A stretch of 64,000 nt of DNA from Deroplatys truncata. Taxonomy: Eukaryota; Arthropoda; Insecta; Mantodea; Mantidae. Below, in pieces: positions 54,376-64,000 of the stretch (the stretch's first letter is position 1; the number at the start of each line of letters is the position of its first letter). The notes under the pieces were generated by a model. The model saw only the letters and a program-made list of their open reading frames with translations, made no database searches and was not told the origin of the DNA. The translations under genes were made by a program, and so were the position numbers. The DNA lies in contig CM060986.1 in the NCBI GenBank assembly GCA_030765065.1, forward strand, positions 72,595,573-72,659,572. The letters run 5' to 3'.

Positions 54376-55046
54376 AACTCAGTATAAATATTCCTCGAAA
54401 ATTATTTCAATCAAATACCCTGCTGAGAAAACACTCGCCATTCAGTTGTTACACAAACTGTTTATAAACATGTTGCTATATATTTGGAACTAGAATAATA
54501 ACTTTTACTTAGTTAAATTTAGATTACGGGTTTTTAGGCAAGGAAATGTACTTAATTTTGATTATTCTAAACTCAAAATGTTATAAACAGCAAACATTTA
54601 AACACATATTTATGATTGTGGTTCAGATATATTACGTATATCTAAGAACAAAAATGTAATGCAAATGCATACTTTTTTTCTCTGCTTTCAGAAAGTATGC
54701 TGACTTGGTTTGTGATTTAATTACTAAGTTTCCAACAATTCAAACAATATTGTATGTTGCATATAATGCATATTTTGCCAGTTTTGTTAATAAGCATAAT
54801 ATTTCAACAGCTTGCAAACTATATTGTATATTTGCTTGTTTTACATGCACATTTTATAAATATATTCTTTTGTATTCATTTTATTTTATATTTGATTTAA
54901 AAATACGATATTTCCGAATACGTGCCATTGAGTCAATCTTGAAACTTGGCAACACTGATGGTAGTTCACATACAACGCAATCAGTAGCTCAGATCATATT
55001 GGGAATTCCCGCCTCATCTGGTGGTAGCCGTCCGTACCTCGGGGTA
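54376..55046. other. Intergenic, nothing recognised
   Basis: AT-rich; the open stretch 54705-55124 is a compositional ORF with no recognisable domain. Confidence 0.4.
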
Positions 55047-55050
55047 TTAA

Positions 55051-55966
55051 GGGGACTAGGTAGTCTGAACACATGCAAATTACACCTTAAGTGTGTTAAA
55101 TTAGTTTTCAATGGTTTTTCCTGAAATGTCATGAATTATTCTATAAATCATAACAATTATTTCAAGTGGTTGTTAGCATTGATAGTTTGTATAGTCGAGT
55201 CCGTAAAACTTATTTCATTCAACAGAAAAATAATAAAATGTTCTCGTAAAACATGTGAATTCATGTATCTTTTTCTCTGATAATACTTGCAATACAGAAT
55301 ACTTGCATGCCTGTTCTTAGTATAATCAACTATCTTCTGAACCTCAATTATTTTGTTATGTATATCAGTTCACTAGAAATTGAAAAAAAAATATTTGCAA
55401 AGTCAGAAAAGTAAAAATGTGGATAATTTTCAATGTTGTTGCTTTCTTAATACCACTAATATACATTATAAAATTGTGATTGTAGTTCAGAAAGTTGAAC
55501 TACGTGTTGTATACATGTATTGAAAATTCCAGTCTCTACCTCTCATACTTTTTGAGAAAAAGGTACATAAGTATCCAAAAATGTTGTTTTGAGAAAACTG
55601 AATTTAAAGCTTCAACATTAAAATTCTGACACACTTCAGTACATTCCAGGGTCATAATCATCTACACCTTCATTCCTGGATTGCTTCAGCTTTTCTGATT
55701 GCCTTCTCTTGGTCCTGGCCTCATGTTAATTGCTGAACTGCTCGCTGGGCATGATATAGTCATTCATTGTTGAAAGATACAAAAAACGTTCTAAAAGGGG
55801 CTTTCATGACAGCTTTAAAGGATTGCAGACTAGCATTTAAATGGTATTTATGTGTCTTAAAAACCTCTTAACCCCCCTCAAAGTATATATTTTCTGAAAC
55901 TGGAAATAATAGAAATTTTATTAGTGCCTAAAACAAAAATTGACCATTTCAGAGTACCTTGTCCCC
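55051..55966 (-). mobile_element. TTAA-flanked DNA transposon derivative (Kolobok- or piggyBac-like)
   Basis: TTAA at 55047-55050 and 55967-55970. Terminal inverted repeats GGGGACTAGGTAGTCTGAAC and (rc of right end) GGGGACAAGGTACTCTGAAA match in 17 of 19 or so bases. On the minus strand near 55720-55640 a short frame ends RTKRRQSEKLKQSRNEGVDD followed by YDPGMY and a stop, which looks like a basic transposase C-terminus (Kolobok-like transposases often end so). Mostly non-coding. Confidence 0.75.
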
Positions 55967-55970
55967 TTAA

Positions 55971-56271
55971 GGTGGCTTGTCAAGGATTTCTCGAAATTTA
56001 GTTCAAATGCGGCAGTTATACGTAATATTGATTTAGTTTAAATTTTAATATTTAGTAACTAAGATTTATGCAAATATAACCTACTAATTTACTTAAAGAA
56101 AACATTTAAAAATATACAGCCGTTAGTAATTTTAAAAATTCCGAAAACATTCCTGCAGGTTCCCAATCGTTCTCTAGTTGAAACTTCAGGTCATTCAATT
56201 CAGTGGCATGGTACCCGTACATAGTGAAAGCCTTGTTTTCGTGTATATCCTAAATCCTCAATGTTACATAT
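55971..56271. other. Intergenic, nothing recognised
   Basis: Short spacer between the TTAA element and the LTR element. Confidence 0.4.
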
Positions 56272-56770
56272 TGTCGTAGCCTCTCTTTAAAAACTTCTCA
56301 GAAACAGACGGGGGAGCACTCGCTTAGCAAAAGGCACCGGTGAATTAAACAAGATCTGCAAATGGCGAGGCTACGACGGGGGGAACGCAGCTAAAGAAAG
56401 TACAGAAAATATTACTAATCAGAATAATACCTGGCTTTAAGGGAGAGGAAGGATTCTACGCTACCATAATTAAAACTCGTCAAGAGTGGATGGCTAAGGG
56501 TTTAATGAGATAAAGACTAATTACATTACTTAAATTCTTTTCCCATTGTCTGTTGACGAGGCCATCGTGCCGGAGCACGAAGAAAGCAGTTCTACGTCTT
56601 TCCTACTCGGATCTTACTTGCTGACTCCCAAACCAACGCTAACTCTTCAAGCGTCACTGACGCTATCCCCTCCCTAACACCTAGTTCCCCTACTCCCAGG
56701 CAGACTGCTGTCTCGAATCTCGGTGCCCAGAGAGTCTTGTATCCTATTATCTGTGCATACGTCAGGCACA
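56272..56770 (-). repeat. 3' LTR (499 bp) of the LTR element
   Basis: Read on the minus strand it starts TGTGCCTGACGTATGCACAG and ends GGCTACGACA. It differs from the other LTR by about two substitutions, lacks a 16-bp tandem duplication (TAACACCTAGTTCCCC type), and has four extra bases near the polypurine end. Confidence 0.88.
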
Positions 56771-56853
56771 TCTCCCCCTGGCCACCGAGATCGACGCCCT
56801 CGTCGACACAAGGCAAACAAAACAAAGACAATAAAAGAACAAACAAAATGACA

Positions 56854-57769
56854 TAAAAAATCTGATGTGTTACACTCACATGACTTTCTCTACTCTTTTA
56901 CAAACTATTTTTACAAACGCTTATTCTCCATATGCTTCATGTTAATGGAGATATCGAGATGTCAATCTTATTGATAATTTTCTTGTAGATGCAAGGGGAA
57001 TATGGTAGGTTTTAAGCGATAGTCAAATATTTTAACGCTGGTTGCTATGTGGCGCATTCCAATCTCTTTGCATGTCCAAGACATAAAAAAATGAATAACG
57101 AATTTGAGAAAAAGTGTAAGTATTGGAAAATTTAAGGAAATAATAAGCAATATCTCGAAAACGGTTCACTCAACAAAAGAAATGTATATAACATAAGTTG
57201 TGTATTTTAACGCGATCTACATTTTTTGTGTAGTAAAATTTTGTCTATCTCTTATGGTTTACCAGTTATGCAAAAGTCGTTCACAATGAAGAATACTTTT
57301 GGAGACATTCCCAGAAAATTCGAGATATACATTTCATTTCTCATGACATTATCTTAAACATATGATATTTTCATCAAAATCGTTAGAGCCATTTTTGAGA
57401 AAATTAAAATTTTCGAAAAATGTTCCATGTAAAGGGTAGTCTGGGGTGGGTGGATTTTCTTGAAAACCTTCGTGTCGCATCTCTGGAAGATACTGAGCCT
57501 AAATACCAAGTTTGATGCTTATCCGACTGTTCGTTTTTGAGTTATGCTGTTCACAGACACACAGACACACACACAGACACACACACACACAGACACACAC
57601 ACAGACACACACACACACACAGACACACACACGGACATGTTTCCAAAAATGCTTTTTTTGGTTTCAGGAGGTCTCAAAACATGTATTTCCGGTGAAATCT
57701 CGGTATCGAATTTTTGGGTGGAATGCAATACTTCCCCTACTTACTATACGTAGTAGAGAAAGTAAAAAT
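56854..57769 (+). mobile_element. Family R repeat, full-length copy nested in the LTR element
   Basis: The clearest full-length copy: starts AAAATCTGATGTGTTACACT, CACATGACTTTCTCTACTCT and ends CTTACTATACGTAGTAGAGA, AAGTAAAAATG. About 915 bp, with a (CA)/(CACAGA) microsatellite at 57552-57632. The two ends contain the inverted pair ACTTTCTCTAC / GTAGAGAAAGT. Its presence inside a young LTR element shows recent activity of family R. Confidence 0.88.
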
Positions 57770-60700
57770 GAAACATGTGTCAAGCACCCAGATACAACAG
57801 AATAATATACATGTATGCCAGATGCCTTGTGGCCTTTATGAGTCTCGATCTATGGATAATATTGTTACTGCACTTATGCTTGAGCACCCCGCACACGCAC
57901 ACACACCACGCTGCCTCCGTTCACACGCACACTACACTGCACAAGATATTGATGGTCCGCTGGAACTGTTTGTGGGTATTTTTATAATGTGCCCACAACG
58001 ACGACTTGTCTTGGCTGTAGAATTGTTATTACTGCAGGTCTCTGGCGATGACAACGGGGTGGGCAGTCGCTGACTTGGACTGCCCCCCGAAATGGTGGCT
58101 CCTCATGCCACGGCAGTGTAGTGGCTGCCCGACAGCTTCCCTGTGGTGTTTCTTGAACTTCTGGTGTGCCACATGGGATGCTCCCTTATGCTTTCGAGCT
58201 CCGCCACAGCAAAACACTACAACAAAACCACCAAACAATAAAAAGGGTGCTCCAACAAGCAATCACACATAAAAAGGAACGGTATGTCATGTACAATTAA
58301 ATATTTGAAAGGTTGAAAAGTTTGCACTAAAAATTCTTTTGACATGGGGGAAAGAAAGAGAAAAAAATAAGTACAAATTGGCATAAGAACTAAATTTTAT
58401 AGAGAGTTGCCATCCAAAATTTAACTCACAATGCTTCAGAATCCAAATAAAACATTAAAACAGACTCAGAATGCATTAACATTATATCAAGAACAGTGAC
58501 TTTTTCATGCAATAACATGACAGAAAAACATAACCTTATTTGGGATCCCAATTTTAACTCTTAATGACCAGCTGGTATCACTAACAAAAGAAAATAAGTG
58601 CACTTACAAGACAATCACACATGATAATGAAATGAACTCATTCACACTGACCATGGCCCAAATTACACACAACACTCACTTAGCTAGCTACTGAAAACTA
58701 CTGTATGCATTACTACAAACTACAAAATACATCCACAATACATCTCCAAACTACACCACGTGACATGCTTTCAACTACTATTGTCATACTCTGTCACTAA
58801 TACAGTTTCTCCTCCACATTACTATCTTCCTCATCTCATTATTATCATCAACTCAATCATCATCATCATCATCATCAGTATTTCAATCAGCATCATTACT
58901 TCAGTCATTATCATCTTTATCTCAACTTTCAATTTTCTCTTCAAAAACAAAACATCTTCACTGGCGTGTCTCATTTACCATGCTGCAAATTCAAAACATC
59001 TAACATAGGCATAACCTTCAAGAAAGCACATTAACATTTCAGGAATGACACAAATAACATGACATAATACTGTTGCATCCACATCCTCCGAATCAAAATT
59101 AAGCTGGAAAACAGGTGGTATTAAAACTTGCTATCTAAGATGGTACTAAACTTGTTGCATAAACAGAAAAAAAATTATTCACATTACAATCACTTCCATC
59201 CATTGAATCTCTCGTGTGAATACATCACACACGCTATACTGGGCACGTTACAGCAACACCAATAAGCAAAATCTCTGAAATCATCACATCACATCAACTA
59301 TCGGGGTTACTCTTTGGCGCTTCCACCAAAGCTGACATCATCTCATCTCTTCTCATCTCATCTCTCACATTAGCACCGTCGGGGTTACTCTTACGCACAT
59401 CCACCGAGGCAAATCTCAACTCATATTTCTCACATAACCTCACACTACGCCATCGGGGTTACACTTTGGCACTCCCACCGAGGCAAATATCACATATGTC
59501 ACATAACCTCAAATACACACATACATACACACACTATTCATGCAACAATTTTCTGCAAATAAAGATCACAGCATCATTATGAAACCCAAAATCACATCAA
59601 GTCAAGTCAAATCAAATTGAATGCAACAAAACAACATCACATCATTACTCAAAACAATATTGTCACAGAACATTCCTGAAAATGAAAGCTCAATTAAGCA
59701 CATAGTACACATGAAACACATTCCTGCAGCATAACACAACAAACAAATGATTTGCAGTTCCCAAAACATAATTTAAAATTTAAGTTACACCCACAATAAT
59801 AATACACTTGTAATTTAGCAGAGACATTCATAGCACATATTATTCCTGAAAAGCAAAGCTTAATTAAGCATCAGTCAGTGAAACAATAAAGTTCAGCATA
59901 CCTGTGTGAGTTGTAAAACTGTTTCATTCGTCCAAACTTTAGCACTCACAATGTTTACATACTTACAGGTTATATTTTTTTTCTTATTCTTTTTACCACA
60001 AAATTCCAGTGCAATTTTCCAAAATCTGGTAACACACGTACAACTGGTTCATCAACATCCACATCGTACTGGTCCATATTAAAGGCACATCAAACCTAAT
60101 TAGGTGCAGATACTGGCAAGGTTGGTAGTAGCTCCTGAAACTTTTACTTACATGAGTAACTGTGAAATATTTTTCCCTAAAAATATGCATTGCGGAATTA
60201 AATAAACCAAACTTGGCAACGGTGAAGCAAAATGATCATCATTATCATTTCCTCAGAGCAGCCATTAGCAGTAGTAGCGAACATTTCAAAATTCTGAAGT
60301 AACTCATACGCCGACAACTTGCTGGAATTCTCAACGTGAGAGGGGTCAATGACCGGGCGACACACAGCTGACTACACTGTACTCGCCGCGACACGGGCGG
60401 GTTAGGCATCACTGATAATAACTGAATAGCAACAGGCGTACTAATACTGGACATAGATTCTACTTCACTGTGCTCGCTAACTGGAGCAATTGCCATATCA
60501 GATTTCTGCGTAGTACGTCGCTTAGGCATGATTGCAGCACAAAAGATAACACAACCAGTAAATGAACAATATGAAAAATAATACAGATTACACCAAACTA
60601 AATACTTATAGCATCACATGAATGTAAGTAGCAATATCAGAACATAGCCAAATAAAACAGTACCAGAAGTATTACAATTAAGCGCCCACGGCGAAATATC

Positions 60701-61659
60701 AGAAAATTATACCGACATACGGTCTACACAAGCATGACACGCAAGCCACTTGGACACAATACCAAGATTTTTAAACAGAATGAACACATGGAAGAGAGAC
60801 CAAAATGATATCTTCAGTGAGAAACCTCGAACTGAAAGTTAAAAAAAAAACCACGTCACACCTACTGTGACCACCGCTGACATTATCTCAAAAGGAGCAG
60901 AATACAGACTTGCAATTTGTACGTAGCACAAAAAAAAATTCCTTCTCTTTTTTTTTTAAACAGATGTAGCTGACCTGGTATACACACGCAAATAAACGCG
61001 CCAAAACACGTGCTGATGAAGACTGGTTTCACAAGCTAGAATTAGTGCTGAAATGCATGACCACGCGGGAATTACATAACACACGTGCGTACATAAAAGT
61101 TACACGAAAAATGTCCCACAAAAGTATAGTAAACAGCTGGAAATCACAATCAATGGAATATAAAGTTACAAGCTTCCAAAACCACTACTAATAAGCACAG
61201 AAAACAATATTTTCACCTAGATCGCCAACACGTGACGAGCACATTTTCAAAGTTGCAAATATCTCACTCGTTTCACAACTCACCTTTCACAAAAATATAT
61301 TTCAAAATAACCAGCACGAACCACTTAGCACAGCAATATAATTTAATAGAAATGAAGCCAAAATAAGAGGAAAATGGAGTCAGGAGTTTTAGCGTCATGC
61401 CGACAGACAATGGAAAAATGCAAAAATGAACTCAAAATTAAAATTTAGAAACGAGACTTTCAGAAATTATAGCAACAAAATTTAGAATATGGAAATCACA
61501 AATTACACCATCAAAATCCTTACCCTTAAGCCAGAAACAAATTTAGATTTTTAGCGACCACGTGGAGGACCACAAACCGTTACATTTCAGAGGGAGGAAA
61601 AAAAATTTTGCACTTAAAAATCTCACAAAAAACCAAACTCTGCCTGGCCCTCCACCAAC
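57770..61659 (-). other. Interior of the LTR element, non-coding
   Basis: A-rich on the plus strand, with CATC repeats (58850-58880) and no RT or integrase motif on either strand. At 59300, 59378 and 59452 a ~75-bp unit containing TCGGGGTTACTCTT and CCACC(G/A)A recurs three times in tandem. Confidence 0.6.
60245..60529 (-). CDS. Small ORF in the LTR element, possible gag remnant
   Basis: 94 codons from ATG at 60529, about 1.1 kb after the 5' LTR in the element's own orientation. It begins MPKRRTTQKSDMAIAPVSEH and is Ser/Pro/Arg-rich, with no zinc knuckle or capsid motif. The position suits the start of gag, but there is no positive similarity, so the assignment is only positional. Confidence 0.3.
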   Translation of the reverse strand: MPKRRTTQKSDMAIAPVSEHSEVESMSSISTPVAIQLLSVMPNPPVSRRVQCSQLCVARSLTPLTLRIPASCRRMSYFRILKCSLLLLMAALRK

Positions 61660-62170
61660 TGTCGTAGCCTCTCTTTAAAAACTTCTCAGAAACAGACGGG
61701 GGAGCACTCGCTTAGCAAAAGGCACCGGTGAATTAAACAAGATCTGCAAATGGCGAGGCTACGACGGGGGGAACGCAGCTAAAGAAAGTACAGAAAATAT
61801 TACTAATCAGAATAATACCTGGCTTTAAGGGAGAGGAAGGATTCTACGCTACCATAATTAAAACTCGTCAAGAGTGGATGGCTAAGGGTTTAATGAGATA
61901 AAGACTAATTACATTACTTACATTCTTTTCCCATTGTCTGTTGATGAGGCCATCGTGCCGGAGCACGAAGAAAGCAGTTCTACGTCTTTCCTACTCGGAT
62001 CTTACTTGCTGACTCCCAAACCAACGCTAACTCTTCAAGCGTCACTGACGCTATCCCCTCCCTAACACTTAGTTCCCCTAACACCTAGTTCCCCTACTCC
62101 CAGGCAGACTGCTGTCTCGAATCTCGGTGCCCAGAGAGTCTTGTATCCTATTATCTGTGCATACGTCACA
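61660..62170 (-). repeat. 5' LTR (511 bp) of the LTR element
   Basis: Read on the minus strand it starts TGTGACGTATGCACAG and ends GGCTACGACA. It carries the tandem TAACAC(C/T)TAGTTCCCC duplication that the other LTR lacks. Confidence 0.88.
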
Positions 62171-62218
62171 ATATAACGTTTGACGAGTTAAATAATTCAT
62201 ACAGTTTCCACAGTTTTT

Positions 62219-62666
62219 GGAAAGGTAAAATCAGACGACTGAAAAATACTGATTTGCATTTTTTCGGTTAAAACAATGAGATCTCCTTGTGGTTTACCGT
62301 GATTCTACCTTTCCAACCCTGTCCAACACACAGCTTTTGTGGAAGAACAATTGATTCCATTAAATGACCTAATAGTGGTTGAAACTATGAAGCCCGGTAC
62401 TTAAAGTACTTACAATATTGTACTCGCCATTGGAGTATGTCATCTCAATACAATTTGAGATCTCATTGTGGTTTACCGGGAAAAATGCGAATCAGTTGGG
62501 GAATTTAATGTCATGCCGGCATGTTGCCATGGTAGCTCAGTGGTTAAATCAACCGGGCGCAGACCGAGACATCCGTGGTTCAAATCCCGGCTAAGGCATT
62601 GAATTTTTCAGTCGTCTGATTCTACCTTTCCAACACACGGCTTGTGTAGAAGAACAATTAATTCCG
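62219..62666 (+). mobile_element. Family S tRNA-derived SINE, 12-bp target duplication
   Basis: Flanked by TCCACAGTTTTT at 62207-62218 and 62667-62678. The left unit has lost its inverted tRNA-like part (GGAAAGGTAAAATCAGACGA ... GATTCTACCTTTCCAACCCT). A central segment (TGACCTAATAGTGG...) and a right unit with a tRNA-like head follow: box A TGGTAGCTCAGTGGTTAAAT, box B GGTTCAAATCCC, and ends TGCCATG/TAAGGCA that pair as a partial acceptor stem. The tail is GATTCTACCTTTCCAACACA, CGGCTTGTGTAGAAGAACAA, TTAATT. Confidence 0.88.
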
Positions 62667-62716
62667 TCCACAGTTTTTTTGTGAGATATTACAATGGGTG
62701 TTCAGATTTATTCGAT

Positions 62717-63040
62717 TTAAATGAATGACATTAGTGCAGCGGGCCCTTGTCTCAACGGGGAGGTGCTGAGTTGAACCTCGGACTGCATGCGTTTCCGACT
62801 TCGTAAACAGGTTGGTGTACTGCGGCGGTGCAAAATGTTTTTCACTGGCCCATTTTGTGCGTTCTTCGCACGCGAGATGGAAGTGAACACCGATATAGAA
62901 TTTGCATGGTTAAGTGCTATTTCCGAACTGGAAGGATACGACGGGCAGTCTATCGTTGCGATATTGGCTGCTGTGTTAATGATTTTCTCTGTTCTTGCCC
63001 AGAATTTCATTAAATTCCGAGACAAAACATGATAAAAAAA
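62717..63040. other. Unexplained GC-richer segment, open on both strands
   Basis: Plus-strand ORF 62787-63032 (81 codons, MRFRLRKQVGVLRRCKMFFT...) with a hydrophobic stretch SIVAILAAVLMIFSVLAQNF near its end. The minus-strand ORF 63025-62717 (102 codons) overlaps it almost fully. No family recognised. Composition differs from the AT-rich flanks. Confidence 0.3.
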
Positions 63041-63756
63041 ACAAAAAAAGTCGTTTTAATAACAACAAAAAAGGAGAAACAGCTAAAATATTTTAAAATA
63101 TTTAAATAGTTACTTCAGTTGTTTTTTTTATTACAAAAGTTAAAGTTGTGCCGTTGAAGCCGAGACACTACACTACAAAAATGACCAATTATTTGAGTTA
63201 TCCATCAGCATATATGCTGAGATTTCGTGCTTACGAGACGCAAAGGAAAGGTACGATGCAAGTCCCATTTCACTAAAGTGACCTCGAAACTGTTGACACC
63301 CATCCCTTCCATTCATCTTTCGTTAGTCCTCTGCTAGTGGCACCGGTCATAAACTCGCTTCAGCGTCATTCGCAGGCAACGGCTGGCGGCAACGGTCGAA
63401 TGAATCTGAAGAACCCGTATAACATTCTTTTAAATTTTTGCTTTGTCACTATGATTTCTTAATACCTTTATACGGTATATTTATGTGCACATTATTGAAG
63501 TTTTCAGTGCATAAATGTATACATATTAAAGGGCATAACATTCCTGTCCCTAGTTATAACCCACCTAGGATCATAGAGTAAAATTTCCAAATAGATTGCA
63601 TAATTCGAATTTCAATTAAGGCTCTTTATAACAAAGAGTATAAATATTGAAACAGTAATTTGTAATATTTATGGCTAAAACCTAACTCTTGAGTCTTTCA
63701 CTGTGCTTTTTCATTAAAATACAAATTGTTATCCAAATTTTGAAGGCTGTAACTTA
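63041..63756. other. Intergenic, nothing recognised
   Basis: No supported feature. Confidence 0.4.
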
Positions 63757-64000
63757 AAAATCTGTTGTGTTACACTCACATGACTTTCTCTACTCTTGTA
63801 CAAACTATTTTTACAAACGCTTATTCTCCATATGCTTCATGTTAAGCGACATATCGAGATGTCGATCTTATTGCTGATTTTCTTGTAGATGCAAGAGGAA
63901 TATGGTAGGTTTTAAGCGATAGCCAAATATTTTAAGAGCTGGTTGCTATGTGGCGAACTATGCTTTTTTTGGATTCAGGGGGTATCAAAACATGTATTTC
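63757..64000 (+). mobile_element. Family R repeat, cut by the window end
   Basis: Starts AAAATCTGTTGTGTTACACT, CACATGACTTTCTCTACTCT and follows the copy at 56854 to GGTTGCTATGTGGCG, then jumps directly to CTTTTTTTGGATTCAGGGGG: an internal deletion of about 600 bp. Confidence 0.85.

Larger units (their letters stand above)
56272..62170 (-). mobile_element. Non-autonomous LTR retrotransposon, probably Gypsy-related, minus orientation
   Basis: Two long direct repeats (56272-56770 and 61660-62170) bound a 4.9-kb interior. ATAT flanks both ends (56268-56271 and 62171-62174), a 4-bp target duplication. Read on the minus strand, a polypurine tract (AGGGGGAGA, 56779-56771) directly precedes the 3' LTR, and TGGTGGAGGGCCAGGCAG two bases after the 5' LTR is a plausible primer-binding site. 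No protease, RT or integrase could be found. A family R copy (56854-57769) is nested in the interior. Confidence 0.8.

Noticed and set aside
54705-55124. 139-codon plus-strand ORF rich in Phe/Tyr/Ile
   Set aside because: AT-driven composition, no domain, and it runs into the TTAA-flanked element.
57519-57805. Thr/His-rich ORFs on both strands
   Set aside because: They are translations of the CA/CACAGA microsatellite in family R.
59300-59480. Possible CRISPR-like spaced repeats
   Set aside because: Only three imperfect ~75-bp tandem units inside an LTR element of an animal genome.
56272-62170. CRISPR-like or segmental duplication explanation for the 500-bp direct repeats
   Set aside because: TG...CA ends, 4-bp target duplication, polypurine tract and primer site fit LTRs much better.
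62521-62600. Functional tRNA gene
   Set aside because: Box A and B are present but the anticodon and T-arm stems do not form properly, and the same unit recurs with SINE tails and target duplications.

Overview
The window is animal nuclear DNA, most likely from an insect with a large, repeat-rich, AT-rich genome and long introns. A hemimetabolous insect is plausible, but I cannot prove it from this sequence. The evidence is one spliced conserved gene with GT-AG introns of 0.75 to 8.6 kb, Penelope-like, Jockey-like and LTR retroelements, tRNA-derived SINEs, and mariner, hAT, Harbinger and piggyBac relics. No bacterial features are present.

The only cellular gene is ESS2 (DGCR14/Es2), a nuclear factor linked to the spliceosome, on the + strand. 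Six coding exons (4346-4501, 7405-7511, 16084-16243, 21792-22040, 26623-26848, 27600-27891) join in one frame into the C-terminal 395 residues plus stop. The N-terminal exon(s) lie upstream of the window. The gene's introns hold nearly all the repeats in the first 27 kb.

Layout. 1-4345: upstream intron with two degenerate LINE fragments. 4.5-27.6 kb: ESS2 introns with Penelope fragments, a Harbinger nuclease relic, a hAT relic, a piggyBac C-terminal relic, several copies of a tRNA-derived SINE, short Penelope-derived foldbacks, and copies of a non-coding repeat here called family R. 28-37 kb: 3' flank, SINEs and family R copies. 37.2-42.6 kb: a Jockey-like LINE with two open reading frames and a 3' UTR that carries 5S-rRNA-like sequence. 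43-44.5 kb: two different Tc1/mariner-type elements side by side. 45.3-50.7 kb: family R copies arranged as a large foldback. 51-54.4 kb: a Helitron-like end, another family R copy, and a SINE split by a mariner-derived element. 55.05-55.97 kb: an element flanked by TTAA. 56.27-62.17 kb: a young LTR element with no pol. 62.2-64 kb: SINE, an unexplained ORF, and one more family R copy.

The most interesting signals are: hammerhead-ribozyme-like folds in two Penelope-like elements, one of which sits 14 bp downstream of an ESS2 exon; a tRNA-derived SINE family whose left end is an inverted copy of its own 3' region, with three insertions bounded by 12-13 bp target duplications; a LINE 3' UTR containing a 5S rRNA control-region look-alike and a 12-bp hairpin; and a ~4 kb inverted array of family R repeats. 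Insertion boundaries were read directly from duplicated target sites in ten cases. All alignments were done by eye.
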